The translations under genes were made by a program, and so were the position numbers. Below are positions 24,447 to 31,553 of a stretch of DNA of 35,544 nucleotides, one piece after another. The notes under the pieces are model-generated. The model did not search any database. It was not told the DNA's origin and saw only the letters and a list, made by a program, of their open reading frames with translations. Within the stretch, counting starts at the first letter, position 1. Each line of letters starts with the position of its first letter. Source of the DNA: Streptomyces europaeiscabiei (GTDB lineage: Bacteria > Actinomycetota > Actinomycetes > Streptomycetales > Streptomycetaceae); NCBI RefSeq assembly GCF_001550375.1, contig NZ_LRTR01000086.1, forward strand, positions 1-35,544, read 5' to 3'.

Positions 24447-25457
24447 GTGCCAGTCATATCCGTTCCCACGGACTTCAACGAGGAGGAGCTGTACGTCGAT
24501 CTGCGCCAGGTCGTCGGACACAGGCTCTTCCTGAAGTGCGAGGGGTTCAACTTCGCCGGCTCGATCAAGGTCAAGGCCGCGTCCGAGATGGTGCGGGCCG
24601 CCGAACGGGAAGGACGTATCGGGCCCGGCTCGACGCTCGTCGAGTCGTCGTCCGGCAATCTGGGCGTCGCGCTGAGCATGATCGCGGCGAGCCGGGGCTA
24701 CCGGTTTCTGTGCGTGACCGATTCCCGGTGCAATCCACAGACCCGGCGCATGATCGAGGCGCTGGGCAGCCGGGTCCACGTCATCTCCGAGCCGGACCCG
24801 CACGGCGGTCTCCTCGGCGCCCGGATCGCGTACGTCCGCGCACTGTGCGCCACAGACCAGCGCTACGTGTGGCTCGACCAGTACACCAATCAGGCGAACT
24901 GGCAGGCGCACTACCGCACCACCGCGCCCGCCATCGCCCGGCAGTTCCCGCGTCTGGACGTGCTGTTCGTGGGGGTCGGCACCTCGGGGACGCTGATGGG
25001 CTGCGCCCAGTGGTTCTGGGAGCGGCGGCGCCGGGTGCGGATCGTCGCCGTGGACAGCGTCGGTTCGGTCGCGTTCGGCGGGGCGCCGGGCCGCCGGATG
25101 ATCCCGGGGCTCGGCACGAGCGTGACCCCGGCGCTGCTCGACGCGTCCTATGTGGACGACGTCGTCCGGGTGGAGGAGATCGACACCGTACGGGCCTGCC
25201 ACCGCATGGCCCGGCGCGGCTTCCTCTTCGGGGGCTCCACCGGCACGGTCGTCAGCGGCGCCGGCGAGTGGCTGGCCCGCAACGGCTCGCCCGACACCAC
25301 GGCGGTGGCGATCTCCCCTGACCTCGGGGAGCGCTATCTCGACACCGTCTACCGGCCGGGCTGGCCGCAGGAACAGTACGGGGAGGCCGTACTGGACCCG
25401 GAGGCGGAGTTCGGAACGGGTGAACTGGGGACGGGCGAGCTGGCGGCACCCGTCTGA
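24447..25457 (+). CDS. sbnA: 2,3-diaminopropionate biosynthesis protein SbnA-like (PLP enzyme)
   Basis: A 336-residue PLP-dependent enzyme of the cysteine-synthase fold. SbnA condenses O-phosphoserine with glutamate to the precursor that SbnB cleaves to L-Dap. The PLP lysine is Lys41 in FNFAGSIKVKAA, a variant of the usual GSxKDR; the substrate loop ESSSGNLGVALSMIAASRG (66-84) and the phosphate loop GVGTSGTLMG are present, as are EPDPHGGLLGARIAYV and VDSVGSVAFGG, which match staphylococcal SbnA more than cysteine synthases. The GTG start at 24447 has AGGGGGG upstream. It is the last gene of the operon, 47 bases after sbnB and before the terminator at 25470. The C-terminal tail has a short repeat (GTGELGTGEL). 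Confidence 0.9.
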   Translation: MPVISVPTDFNEEELYVDLRQVVGHRLFLKCEGFNFAGSIKVKAASEMVRAAEREGRIGPGSTLVESSSGNLGVALSMIAASRGYRFLCVTDSRCNPQTRRMIEALGSRVHVISEPDPHGGLLGARIAYVRALCATDQRYVWLDQYTNQANWQAHYRTTAPAIARQFPRLDVLFVGVGTSGTLMGCAQWFWERRRRVRIVAVDSVGSVAFGGAPGRRMIPGLGTSVTPALLDASYVDDVVRVEEIDTVRACHRMARRGFLFGGSTGTVVSGAGEWLARNGSPDTTAVAISPDLGERYLDTVYRPGWPQEQYGEAVLDPEAEFGTGELGTGELAAPV

Positions 25458-25469
25458 GCCGGCCTCCGT

Positions 25470-25508
25470 GAGTCGGGCGCCGGCCGGCTCCGGTCCGGCG
25501 CCCGACTC
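25470..25508 (+). terminator. Strong terminator of the Dap-NRPS operon
   Basis: GAGTCGGGCGCCGG (25470-25483) pairs perfectly with CCGGCGCCCGACTC (25495-25508) around an 11-base loop, 12 bases after the sbnA stop. A 14-bp perfect GC stem without a T tract is typical of Streptomyces terminators and fixes the operon's 3' end. Confidence 0.85.
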
Positions 25509-25601
25509 CTGCCCGCGAGACACCGGCCCGTCGGACTCCTCCCCGCCGGACACCGGTGGGCGTCGCCGTGCCGATGCGATGCCGACGGGTAGGTTCCTGT
25601 C

Positions 25602-27245
25602 ATGGCAGCCAGCACCCATGAAGTGACCAATCAGGCTCCGCCCCTGGTGGACTACGACGTCTTCGCCGCCGACCAGGTCCTGACGGAGGCGGTCGACCGG
25701 CACCTGGCGCCGGAGCTGCTGGACGAGGCCCGGGACGAACTGGCGGGGTTCGGGCGTACGGCGGGCTCCGCGCAGGTCCAGGAGTGGGGGCGGCTGGCGA
25801 ACGAGAATCCGCCGAAGCTGCGGGCGTACGACCGGTACGGGAACCGGGTGGACGAGGTGGAGTTCCATCCGTCGTGGCACCGGCTGCTCGGCAAGGGGGT
25901 CTCGGCGGGGCTGACGGCGGCCTGGACACGGCCCGGCGGGCATGTGCGGCGGGCCGCCGCGTTCGTCGTCTGGACCCAGGTCGAGGCCGGCAACGGCTGC
26001 CCGCTGTCCATGACCCACGCGGCGGTACCCGCCCTGCGCACGGACCCGGCGCTCGCCGCCGAGTGGGAACCCCGGCTGACGTCCACGCTCTACGACTGGG
26101 ACGTGCGGCCCGCCGACCAGAAGGCCGGCGCCCTCTTCGGGATGGGCATGACCGAGAAGCAGGGGGGCAGCGACGTACGCGCCAACACCACCGCGGCGCG
26201 GCCGCTGGCCGAGGACGGGACGTACGAGCTGACCGGCCACAAGTGGTTCTGCTCGGCGCCGATGTCGGACGGGTTCCTGGTGCTGGCGCAGGCTCCGGGC
26301 GGGCTGACGTGTTTCCTGGTGCCCCGGGTGCTGGCCGACGGGTCGCGGAACGTGTTCCGCATCCAGCGGCTGAAGGAGAAGCTGGGCAATCGGTCGAACG
26401 CCTCCGCCGAGGTCGAGTTCGACGGAACGTGGGCGCGCCGGGTCGGGGACGAGGGGCGGGGGGTGCGCACGATCATCGGGATGGTGGCGGCCACCCGGCT
26501 GGACTGCGCGCTGGGCGCGGCGTCGCTGATGCGGCAGGCGGTGGCGCAGGCGGTGCACCACTGCTCGTACCGGGAGGCGTTCGGCGGGCGGCTGATCGAC
26601 AAGCCGCTGATGCGCAACGTCCTCGCGGATCTCGCGCTGGAGTCGGAGGCGGCGACGACGCTGGCGCTGCGGGTGGCCTCGGCGTACGACGCGGCGGAGG
26701 CGGGCAACGAGAACGAGCGCTCGTTCTTGCGGCTTGCGGTGCCGGTCGCCAAGTACTGGGTGACCAAGCGCTGTGCCCCGCTCGTGGTGGAGGCCGCCGA
26801 GTGCCTCGGCGGCAACGGTTACGTCGAGGAGTCCGGCATGCCCCGCCTGTTGCGCGAGTCCCCGCTCAACTCCCTCTGGGAGGGGGCCGGAAACGTGCAG
26901 GCACTCGACGTGCTGCGCGCACTGCGGCGCGAACCGCAGGCCCTGGACGCCTACTTGCGGGAGGTGGGCCGGGCCCGGGGCGGAGACCACCGGCTCGACG
27001 GCGCGATCAAGGACCTGCTGACCGAACTCGCCGATCTGGACGGCATCGAGGCCCGCGCGCGCCGGCTCGTGGAGCGACTCGCCCTCGTCCTGCAAGGGGC
27101 GCTCCTCGTGCGGTACGCGCCCCCGGCGGTAGCCGACGCGTTCTGCGCCTCCCGGCTGGGCGGCGACCGGGGCACGGCCTTCGGCACGCTGCCCCACACG
27201 CTGGACCTGGCGTCGGTGGTGGAACGGGCGCGTCCGGTCAGCTGA
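25602..27245 (+). CDS. AidB-like acyl-CoA dehydrogenase family protein
   Basis: A 547-residue flavoprotein of the acyl-CoA dehydrogenase superfamily, in length and motifs closest to AidB, the alkylation-response protein. Visible: LFGMGMTEKQGGSDVRANTT (FAD/substrate loop), HKWFCSAPMSDGFLVLA, LKEKLGNRSNASAEVEF, and ECLGGNGYVEESGMPRLLRE followed by PLNSLWEGAGNVQALDVLRA. It probably binds FAD; whether it dehydrogenates an acyl-CoA or acts in stress defence cannot be told. The ATG start at 25602 has only a weak AGG nine bases upstream. It lies after the NRPS terminator, so it is unlikely to belong to that operon. No Ada or alkyltransferase gene is nearby. Confidence 0.88.
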   Translation: MAASTHEVTNQAPPLVDYDVFAADQVLTEAVDRHLAPELLDEARDELAGFGRTAGSAQVQEWGRLANENPPKLRAYDRYGNRVDEVEFHPSWHRLLGKGVSAGLTAAWTRPGGHVRRAAAFVVWTQVEAGNGCPLSMTHAAVPALRTDPALAAEWEPRLTSTLYDWDVRPADQKAGALFGMGMTEKQGGSDVRANTTAARPLAEDGTYELTGHKWFCSAPMSDGFLVLAQAPGGLTCFLVPRVLADGSRNVFRIQRLKEKLGNRSNASAEVEFDGTWARRVGDEGRGVRTIIGMVAATRLDCALGAASLMRQAVAQAVHHCSYREAFGGRLIDKPLMRNVLADLALESEAATTLALRVASAYDAAEAGNENERSFLRLAVPVAKYWVTKRCAPLVVEAAECLGGNGYVEESGMPRLLRESPLNSLWEGAGNVQALDVLRALRREPQALDAYLREVGRARGGDHRLDGAIKDLLTELADLDGIEARARRLVERLALVLQGALLVRYAPPAVADAFCASRLGGDRGTAFGTLPHTLDLASVVERARPVS

Positions 27246-27568
27246 GTTCCACCTGGGCCACGTGCCCTCTTTCGGGTGGTCCGACGCGGGAGTGGTGCTG
27301 CGCCGACACGGCACCACCCCCGCTTCTCGGGCCCCTTCTGAGCGGAGCGCACACGCCGCACCGGGCGACGTTGAACAAGTTTCAAGGAGCGTGCGGCGGT
27401 TCGCCAGGGTTGCAGGGGGTTGCAACTCGTCTGCGCTCTGTGCCCGGAGTGTGTCCCTCCGTGGCCGAAGAGCGGCAGACTGTGAACCCGCAGTCAACGC
27501 CGTCGCGCGGACCCGGCTTCCACGGCCACCGGGGGCCGAGGAGCGAGGGGCCTGCCGGGGAGGAACGA
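27246..27568. promoter_or_regulatory. Intergenic region with two operator-like inverted repeats
   Basis: This 323-base spacer upstream of the GAF regulator holds TTGAA-N5-TTCAA at 27371-27385 and GTTGCA-N6-TGCAAC at 27409-27426, both perfect in their arms and only 24 bases apart. They are probably protein-binding sites controlling the regulator, possibly autoregulatory. No gene is seen in the gap. Confidence 0.45.
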
Positions 27569-28912
27569 GTGCCGCACTCGCCGATGGAAGTCGCGCGGCT
27601 CACCGCCACGGACGCCGCCCGAGCGGCCCGGGCTCTCGGCGAGGCACGCGCCTCCGTCCTCGACGGCCGGCCCTCGAAACCCGCCCCGCGCCCCGCGATC
27701 CGCGAGTCCTGGGGCCGCATGGCGCACAGCGGCATCGACCCCGACCACGACTTCCGGTCCGACCTCCTCGGCCGCGACGAGGTCGAGCGCCGCCGCCGGA
27801 CCTCACGGCTCCGCCACGTCCTGCCGGTGCTCCGCGAGGGGCTGCTCTCCCTCGCGGACACCACGCAGCACATCATGATGGTCGCGGACGCCGACGCCCG
27901 GGTGCTGTGGCGCGAGGGCAGTACGGCCGTGCTCCGCAAGGCCGACGGGCACGGCCTGGGGATCGGCGCGGACTGGCGCGAGGAGACCGTCGGCACGAAC
28001 GGCGTCGGTACGCCCCTCGTCTCCCGCCGGGCCGTGCAGGTCTTCTCCGCCGAGCACTTCGTCCGCGCCCTGCACCCCTGGACCTGCACCGGCGCCCCCA
28101 TCACCGACCCGCGCGACGGCCGGCTGCTCGGCGCGGTGGACATCAGCGGTCCCCTGGAGACCCTGCATCCCTCCACCCTCGCCCTGGTCGACTCGGTCGC
28201 CAAACTCGCCGAGGCCCGTCTACGGGACCTGCACCTGACCTCGCTCGAACAGCTGCGCGCGGTGGCGGCCCCGGTCCTGGCCCGTATCGGCGGCCGCGCG
28301 GTCGCCGTCGACCGGGACGGCTGGACCGCCGCCGTGACCGGCATGCCGTACACCAGCCGGGTCGCCCTCCCCAAGTCCCTCTCCCCCGGCTGCTGCTGGT
28401 TCCCCGCGCTCGGCCTGTGCACCGTCGACCCGCTGCCCGCCGGATGGCTGATACGCCCCACCGCGGACCCCGCGCCCGCCCCGACCGCCACGCACATCAC
28501 CCTCGATGTCTCCCACCCACGCCGCTGGACCGTCACCGTCGTCGGCTGCGCGGGCTCCTGGACCCATGTACTCACCCCCCGCCACGCCGAACTCCTGTAC
28601 CTCCTCGCCCTCCACCGCGGCGGGCGCAGCGCCTCCGCCCTCGCCGACGACATGTTCGGCGACCCCGCCCGCACCGTCACCGTCCGCGCCGAGATGTCCC
28701 GCGTACGCCGTTATCTCGGTGCCTTCCTCGACCACCGCCCGTACCGGTTCACCGAACGGGCCGACGTCGAAGTCGTCCTCCCCGAAACCCCGTTGGACCT
28801 GCTCCCGCACTCGGTGGCGCCGGGGGTGGTACGAGCGCGGGGCACCACTGCGGGTGAGAGGTTCCCGGGCGAGGGATCTTCGGGACACGAGAGAGCCGAG
28901 CCGGGCCCCTGA
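27569..28912 (+). CDS. AcoR-like GAF-domain transcriptional regulator
   Basis: A 447-residue regulator resembling the sensor half of AcoR (acetoin/glycerol metabolism activators). Residues 1-70 include the RESWGRMAHSGIDPDHDF N-terminal signature; the GAF domain (about 85-220) has the hallmark ETVGTNGVGTPL, FSAEHFVRALHPWTCTGAPI and LGAVDISGP. The sigma-54 AAA domain is absent. Instead the C-terminus (about 320-410) has a winged-helix-like segment, TPRHAELLYLLALHRGGRSA then VRAEMSRVRRYLGAFLDHRP. GTG 27569 has GGGGAGGA four bases upstream and is preferred to ATG 27584. Such regulators often control aldehyde or alcohol dehydrogenases; none is adjacent here, so the target is unknown. Confidence 0.85.
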   Translation: MPHSPMEVARLTATDAARAARALGEARASVLDGRPSKPAPRPAIRESWGRMAHSGIDPDHDFRSDLLGRDEVERRRRTSRLRHVLPVLREGLLSLADTTQHIMMVADADARVLWREGSTAVLRKADGHGLGIGADWREETVGTNGVGTPLVSRRAVQVFSAEHFVRALHPWTCTGAPITDPRDGRLLGAVDISGPLETLHPSTLALVDSVAKLAEARLRDLHLTSLEQLRAVAAPVLARIGGRAVAVDRDGWTAAVTGMPYTSRVALPKSLSPGCCWFPALGLCTVDPLPAGWLIRPTADPAPAPTATHITLDVSHPRRWTVTVVGCAGSWTHVLTPRHAELLYLLALHRGGRSASALADDMFGDPARTVTVRAEMSRVRRYLGAFLDHRPYRFTERADVEVVLPETPLDLLPHSVAPGVVRARGTTAGERFPGEGSSGHERAEPGP

Positions 28913-29000
28913 GCCCATGCCGAACACGTTCGACCCCCGTCCCGGTGAACGGATCATGGCCTCGGGGTGAGGGATCTCCCTGCATTTCCCCGGACCTCGG

Positions 29001-29028
29001 TGTGACACGTGTCCCACTGCCGTAGCAT
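29001..29028 (+). promoter_or_regulatory. Candidate promoter with embedded GACACGTGTC palindrome
   Basis: TGTGAC (29001-29006) and TAGCAT (29023-29028) are spaced by 16 bases. The perfect 10-bp palindrome GACACGTGTC (29004-29013) overlaps the -35-like element and could be an operator. It lies about 78 bases before the secreted-protein gene. Confidence 0.3.
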
Positions 29029-29105
29029 CGCTGCCAGGCCGCCCCACCTGCCTCTCCGTCAAGATCTTGGTCTTGGTAGGCAGTTGGCCGTCCCCGGGAG
29101 GTTTT

Positions 29106-30557
29106 ATGCAGCACCGCGGCAGGCACCGTCGACGCAGAAGGGGACGTGCGCTGCGCGCGTCCCTGGCGGGGACCGCGCTGGCCCTCACGGCGGCGGCCAC
29201 GCTGATCAGTACATCGCAGGCGGCGGGCGGTGAGACACCGGGCGCGCTCTCTTCCATCACCTCGGCCGCCGAGCTGGGCAGGCTGCAGCTCCGGGAGACC
29301 CTCACCGACAGCACCGGGTTGAACACCCTGACCCACGAGACGGGCGGCGGGGTCGGCGTCGACGAGGTACTGCGCAGCGCGAACCACGCGATGCGCAACG
29401 AGGGCGACTGTTTCAGCACCGAGAAGGACAATCTGCCCGTCGAGCCGGTGACGTCGCGGGCGTACTGCTGGGAGCCGGGCGACGCGGTCGACGACAGGTG
29501 GGTCCCCAGCTCGGTCACCACGTCCCGCAACAACCGGGTCATCGCGTCCGGCTGGACGCACAGCGGTGTCGGGAGCGACACGCCCGGCGCCGACTCGACC
29601 AAGGCCGGCCCCACGGGTACGGACAATACGCGCGCGGACAATACGGGCGCGGACGGCACCGACGTCGGTGCCGTCGACGACGAAGGGCTCGCCCGGGTCG
29701 CCTTCGTCGACGCCAGTGACCCCGCGAACCTCAGATACCGATGGGTCCTGCTGGTCGTGCCGACCACCGGCGGGCAGGGCTTCGAGGGCTTGCGTTCCCG
29801 GCTCGGCGGCATGGCCTGGTACGAGGACAAGCTGATCGTCACCGCGCGGGGCCCGCAGAGCCGCGGACAGCGGGACGACTCCCTGTACGTGTTCGACCTG
29901 GCCCGCTTCCTGCGCGCCGACGTGACCGACAGCGACGCGATCGGCAGGGCGGGCGACGGCTGGTCGGCCCACCATTACCGGTACGCGCTGCCCGCTGTCG
30001 CCGCCTACAGTCCACCGGCGGGCCGCGGCTGCGACGCGCGCGACAACGACGGGGTGCCCTGCTTCGGCTCGCTCTCCCTCGACCGGACGTCGACACCACC
30101 CACGGTCGTCGCGAACGAGCGGTTCCGGCCCGGCCGCGATGAACCCGCCCGCGTCTGGCGCTACGCACTCGACATCACCGGCGACCGCACCGGCCTGCTC
30201 ACCACCACCGGCCGCGGGAGCGACGCCGTCGCCACCGAGGCGTACGAGACCGAGGCCACCGGTGTCCGAGGGGTCCTCGCCCACAAGGGGAACTGGTACG
30301 TCGACCAGGCATCAGAGGAGTCCGACCGGCACGGCACGCTCTGGAGGCAGGACGAGGACGGCTCCAAGGCCGCCAGGTGCGCGGCGGACAAGGCCGACGA
30401 GAAGTCCGGCCTCCGCTCGTACGCCTGCTGGGGGCGGCACACAGCCTCCCTGTCCTACTCACCGGAGACCGGCGAGGTGTGGACGCTCACCGACCCCATC
30501 CCCGAGCGCGTGCTCTACGCGGTGAAACTGTCGGACGTCGACGGCACGCTGGACTAG
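29106..30557 (+). CDS. Secreted protein of unknown function
   Basis: A 483-residue protein with a clear export signal: a very basic start (MQHRGRHRRRRRGRALRAS), a hydrophobic core (LAGTALALTAAATL) and a likely cleavage near STSQAAGG, at about residue 40. The mature part has regularly spaced segments such as GGMAWYEDKLIVTARG, DSLYVFDLARF, RVWRYALDITG and HTASLSYSPETGEVWTLTD, which look like blades of a beta-propeller; this is inference. Residues around 160-195 are a low-complexity Asp/Thr/Gly insertion (DNTRADNTGADGTD). ATG 29106 has GGGAGG four bases upstream. Related proteins are common in Streptomyces, but I cannot name a function. A hairpin terminator follows. Confidence 0.82.
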   Translation: MQHRGRHRRRRRGRALRASLAGTALALTAAATLISTSQAAGGETPGALSSITSAAELGRLQLRETLTDSTGLNTLTHETGGGVGVDEVLRSANHAMRNEGDCFSTEKDNLPVEPVTSRAYCWEPGDAVDDRWVPSSVTTSRNNRVIASGWTHSGVGSDTPGADSTKAGPTGTDNTRADNTGADGTDVGAVDDEGLARVAFVDASDPANLRYRWVLLVVPTTGGQGFEGLRSRLGGMAWYEDKLIVTARGPQSRGQRDDSLYVFDLARFLRADVTDSDAIGRAGDGWSAHHYRYALPAVAAYSPPAGRGCDARDNDGVPCFGSLSLDRTSTPPTVVANERFRPGRDEPARVWRYALDITGDRTGLLTTTGRGSDAVATEAYETEATGVRGVLAHKGNWYVDQASEESDRHGTLWRQDEDGSKAARCAADKADEKSGLRSYACWGRHTASLSYSPETGEVWTLTDPIPERVLYAVKLSDVDGTLD

Positions 30558-30573
30558 GGCGACCGGCCCGACA

Positions 30574-30611
30574 GGGTGACCCGGCCCGGCCTTGGAGGCG
30601 GGCCGGGACCC
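30574..30611 (+). terminator. Terminator after the secreted-protein gene
   Basis: CCCGGCCCG (30580-30588) pairs perfectly with CGGGCCGGG (30599-30607) around a 10-base loop; outer GGGT/ACCC pairs extend it after a two-base bulge. Confidence 0.75.
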
Positions 30612-30627
30612 GTGATTCCCTGGGCCC

Positions 30628-31206
30628 ATGAGCAGCACCGTCACCACCTGGTCCCTGGAGCAGACCTCGCCGAGCGATCTGCTTCCCGCCGCCGCGCCCG
30701 AGGGCGACGACGTCCGCATCGTGCGCGCCGAGGTCCCCTCCCCCGAGTTCAGCCGCTTCCTGTACGCCTCCGTCGGCGGTGACATCCGCTGGATCGACCG
30801 GCTGTCGTGGTCGTACGGGCAATGGCAGGAGCACCTGGACCGGCCGGGCGTGGAGAGCTGGGTCGCCTACGACCGGGGGACGCCCGCCGGCTATGTGGAG
30901 ATGGAGCCGCAGGACGACGGGGTCGTGGAGATCGCGTACTTCGGGCTGATCCCGGCGTTCCGGGGACGGCGCATCGGCGGCCACCTGCTGTCGTACGGGA
31001 CGGCCCGTGCCTGGGACCTCGCCGAGCGGTGGCCGGGGCTGCCGCCGACCAAGCGGGTCTGGCTGCACACCTGCACCCGGGACGGCGAGCACGCCATGGG
31101 GAACTACCTGCGGCGGGGGTTCACGCTGTTCGACACGAAGGTGACCGAGGAGGCGGACGCTCCGGCGCCGGGTCCCTGGCCCGGTGCGGCCGCTTCCACA
31201 CCATGA
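30628..31206 (+). CDS. GNAT family N-acetyltransferase
   Basis: A 192-residue acetyltransferase of the GNAT superfamily, transferring acetyl from acetyl-CoA. The acetyl-CoA-binding motif is seen in IAYFGLIPAFRGRRIGGHLL (RGRRIGG, the Q/RxxGxG/A loop), preceded by the strand YVEMEPQDDGVVE and followed by RVWLHTCTRDGEHAMGNYLR and RGFTLFDTKVTEEA, the usual C-terminal part. The acceptor is unknown. ATG 30628 is the first start after the terminator of the preceding gene; no strong ribosome site is seen. The downstream sulfate-assimilation operon has its own leader, so the two are probably separately transcribed. Confidence 0.88.
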   Translation: MSSTVTTWSLEQTSPSDLLPAAAPEGDDVRIVRAEVPSPEFSRFLYASVGGDIRWIDRLSWSYGQWQEHLDRPGVESWVAYDRGTPAGYVEMEPQDDGVVEIAYFGLIPAFRGRRIGGHLLSYGTARAWDLAERWPGLPPTKRVWLHTCTRDGEHAMGNYLRRGFTLFDTKVTEEADAPAPGPWPGAAASTP

Positions 31207-31219
31207 CCCACATCACAGC

Positions 31220-31236
31220 GTCTCGACATGCGAGAC
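31220..31236. promoter_or_regulatory. Palindromic operator candidate upstream of the sulfur operon
   Basis: GTCTCG-ACATG-CGAGAC is a perfect 6-bp inverted repeat with a 5-base spacer, 63 bases before the leader peptide. Its position suggests a repressor or activator site for sulfur control; the binding protein is unknown. Confidence 0.5.
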
Positions 31237-31298
31237 ATCCCTGTCCGGAATATGGATGACGGTGGACTGGGTCTAAAGAGCCGTGACACGCTTCCGTC

Positions 31299-31382
31299 AT
31301 GTCTGGAACTGGAATTGCCTTGGTGAGTCGGCGCCACGTCGACCTCGGCCGCATGTCCAGCGCCATCTGTCCGGTGAGCTGA
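31299..31382 (+). CDS. Cysteine-containing leader peptide (27 codons)
   Basis: A small ORF encoding MSGTGIALVSRRHVDLGRMS and then SAICPVS, ending TGA at 31380-31382. The core LVSRRHVDLGRMSSAIC matches the putative leader peptides seen upstream of sulfur and cysteine genes in Streptomyces and relatives. It carries a cysteine codon (TGT, the rare one at this GC) near its end, just before two mutually exclusive hairpins. Cysteine-rich upstream ORFs act as cysteine-responsive attenuators in mycobacteria; the same role is inferred here. No ribosome site is visible, so it may be leaderless or near-leaderless. Confidence 0.8.
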   Translation: MSGTGIALVSRRHVDLGRMSSAICPVS

Positions 31383-31384
31383 CG

Positions 31385-31490
31385 CCCCTGCCGCGAGGGG
31401 TTGGACGACCCCGGGCACTAGCGCCGCACCCTCCTCTGTTTTCAGCCCGCGCAAGGACGCGCAGGCGCCGCACACGCTGCGCGCGTGTGC
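31385..31490 (+). promoter_or_regulatory. Attenuator-like leader with competing hairpins
   Basis: CCCCT (31385-31389) pairs with AGGGG (31396-31400), while GGGGT (31397-31401) can instead pair with ACCCC (31408-31412); the shared GGGG makes the two stems exclusive. A third, stable hairpin follows: GCACACGC (31470-31477) with GCGTGTGC (31483-31490). Ribosome stalling on the leader peptide could select between structures. No T tract is present, so control could act on termination or on translation of sirA. Confidence 0.5.
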
Positions 31491-31553
31491 CCGCATGCGC
31501 GCGCCGGCGCAGCTCAGAGCCGCTTCCCCGCCTTTCCCGAAGGACATACACCC

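Noticed and set aside
17224..25457. MbtH-like gene in the NRPS operon
   Set aside because: No small frame with the family's NxExQxSxWP signature was found in the operon or its flanks.
23356..25457. Siderophore (staphyloferrin B-like) cluster because of sbnA/sbnB
   Set aside because: No IucA/IucC-type synthetase, citrate synthase, siderophore transporter or exporter gene is present; the partners are a Pls-like protein and an NRPS.
24324..27497. 1057-codon minus-strand frame across sbnA and the AidB-like gene
   Set aside because: Arises from high GC; the plus-strand genes are recognised end to end.
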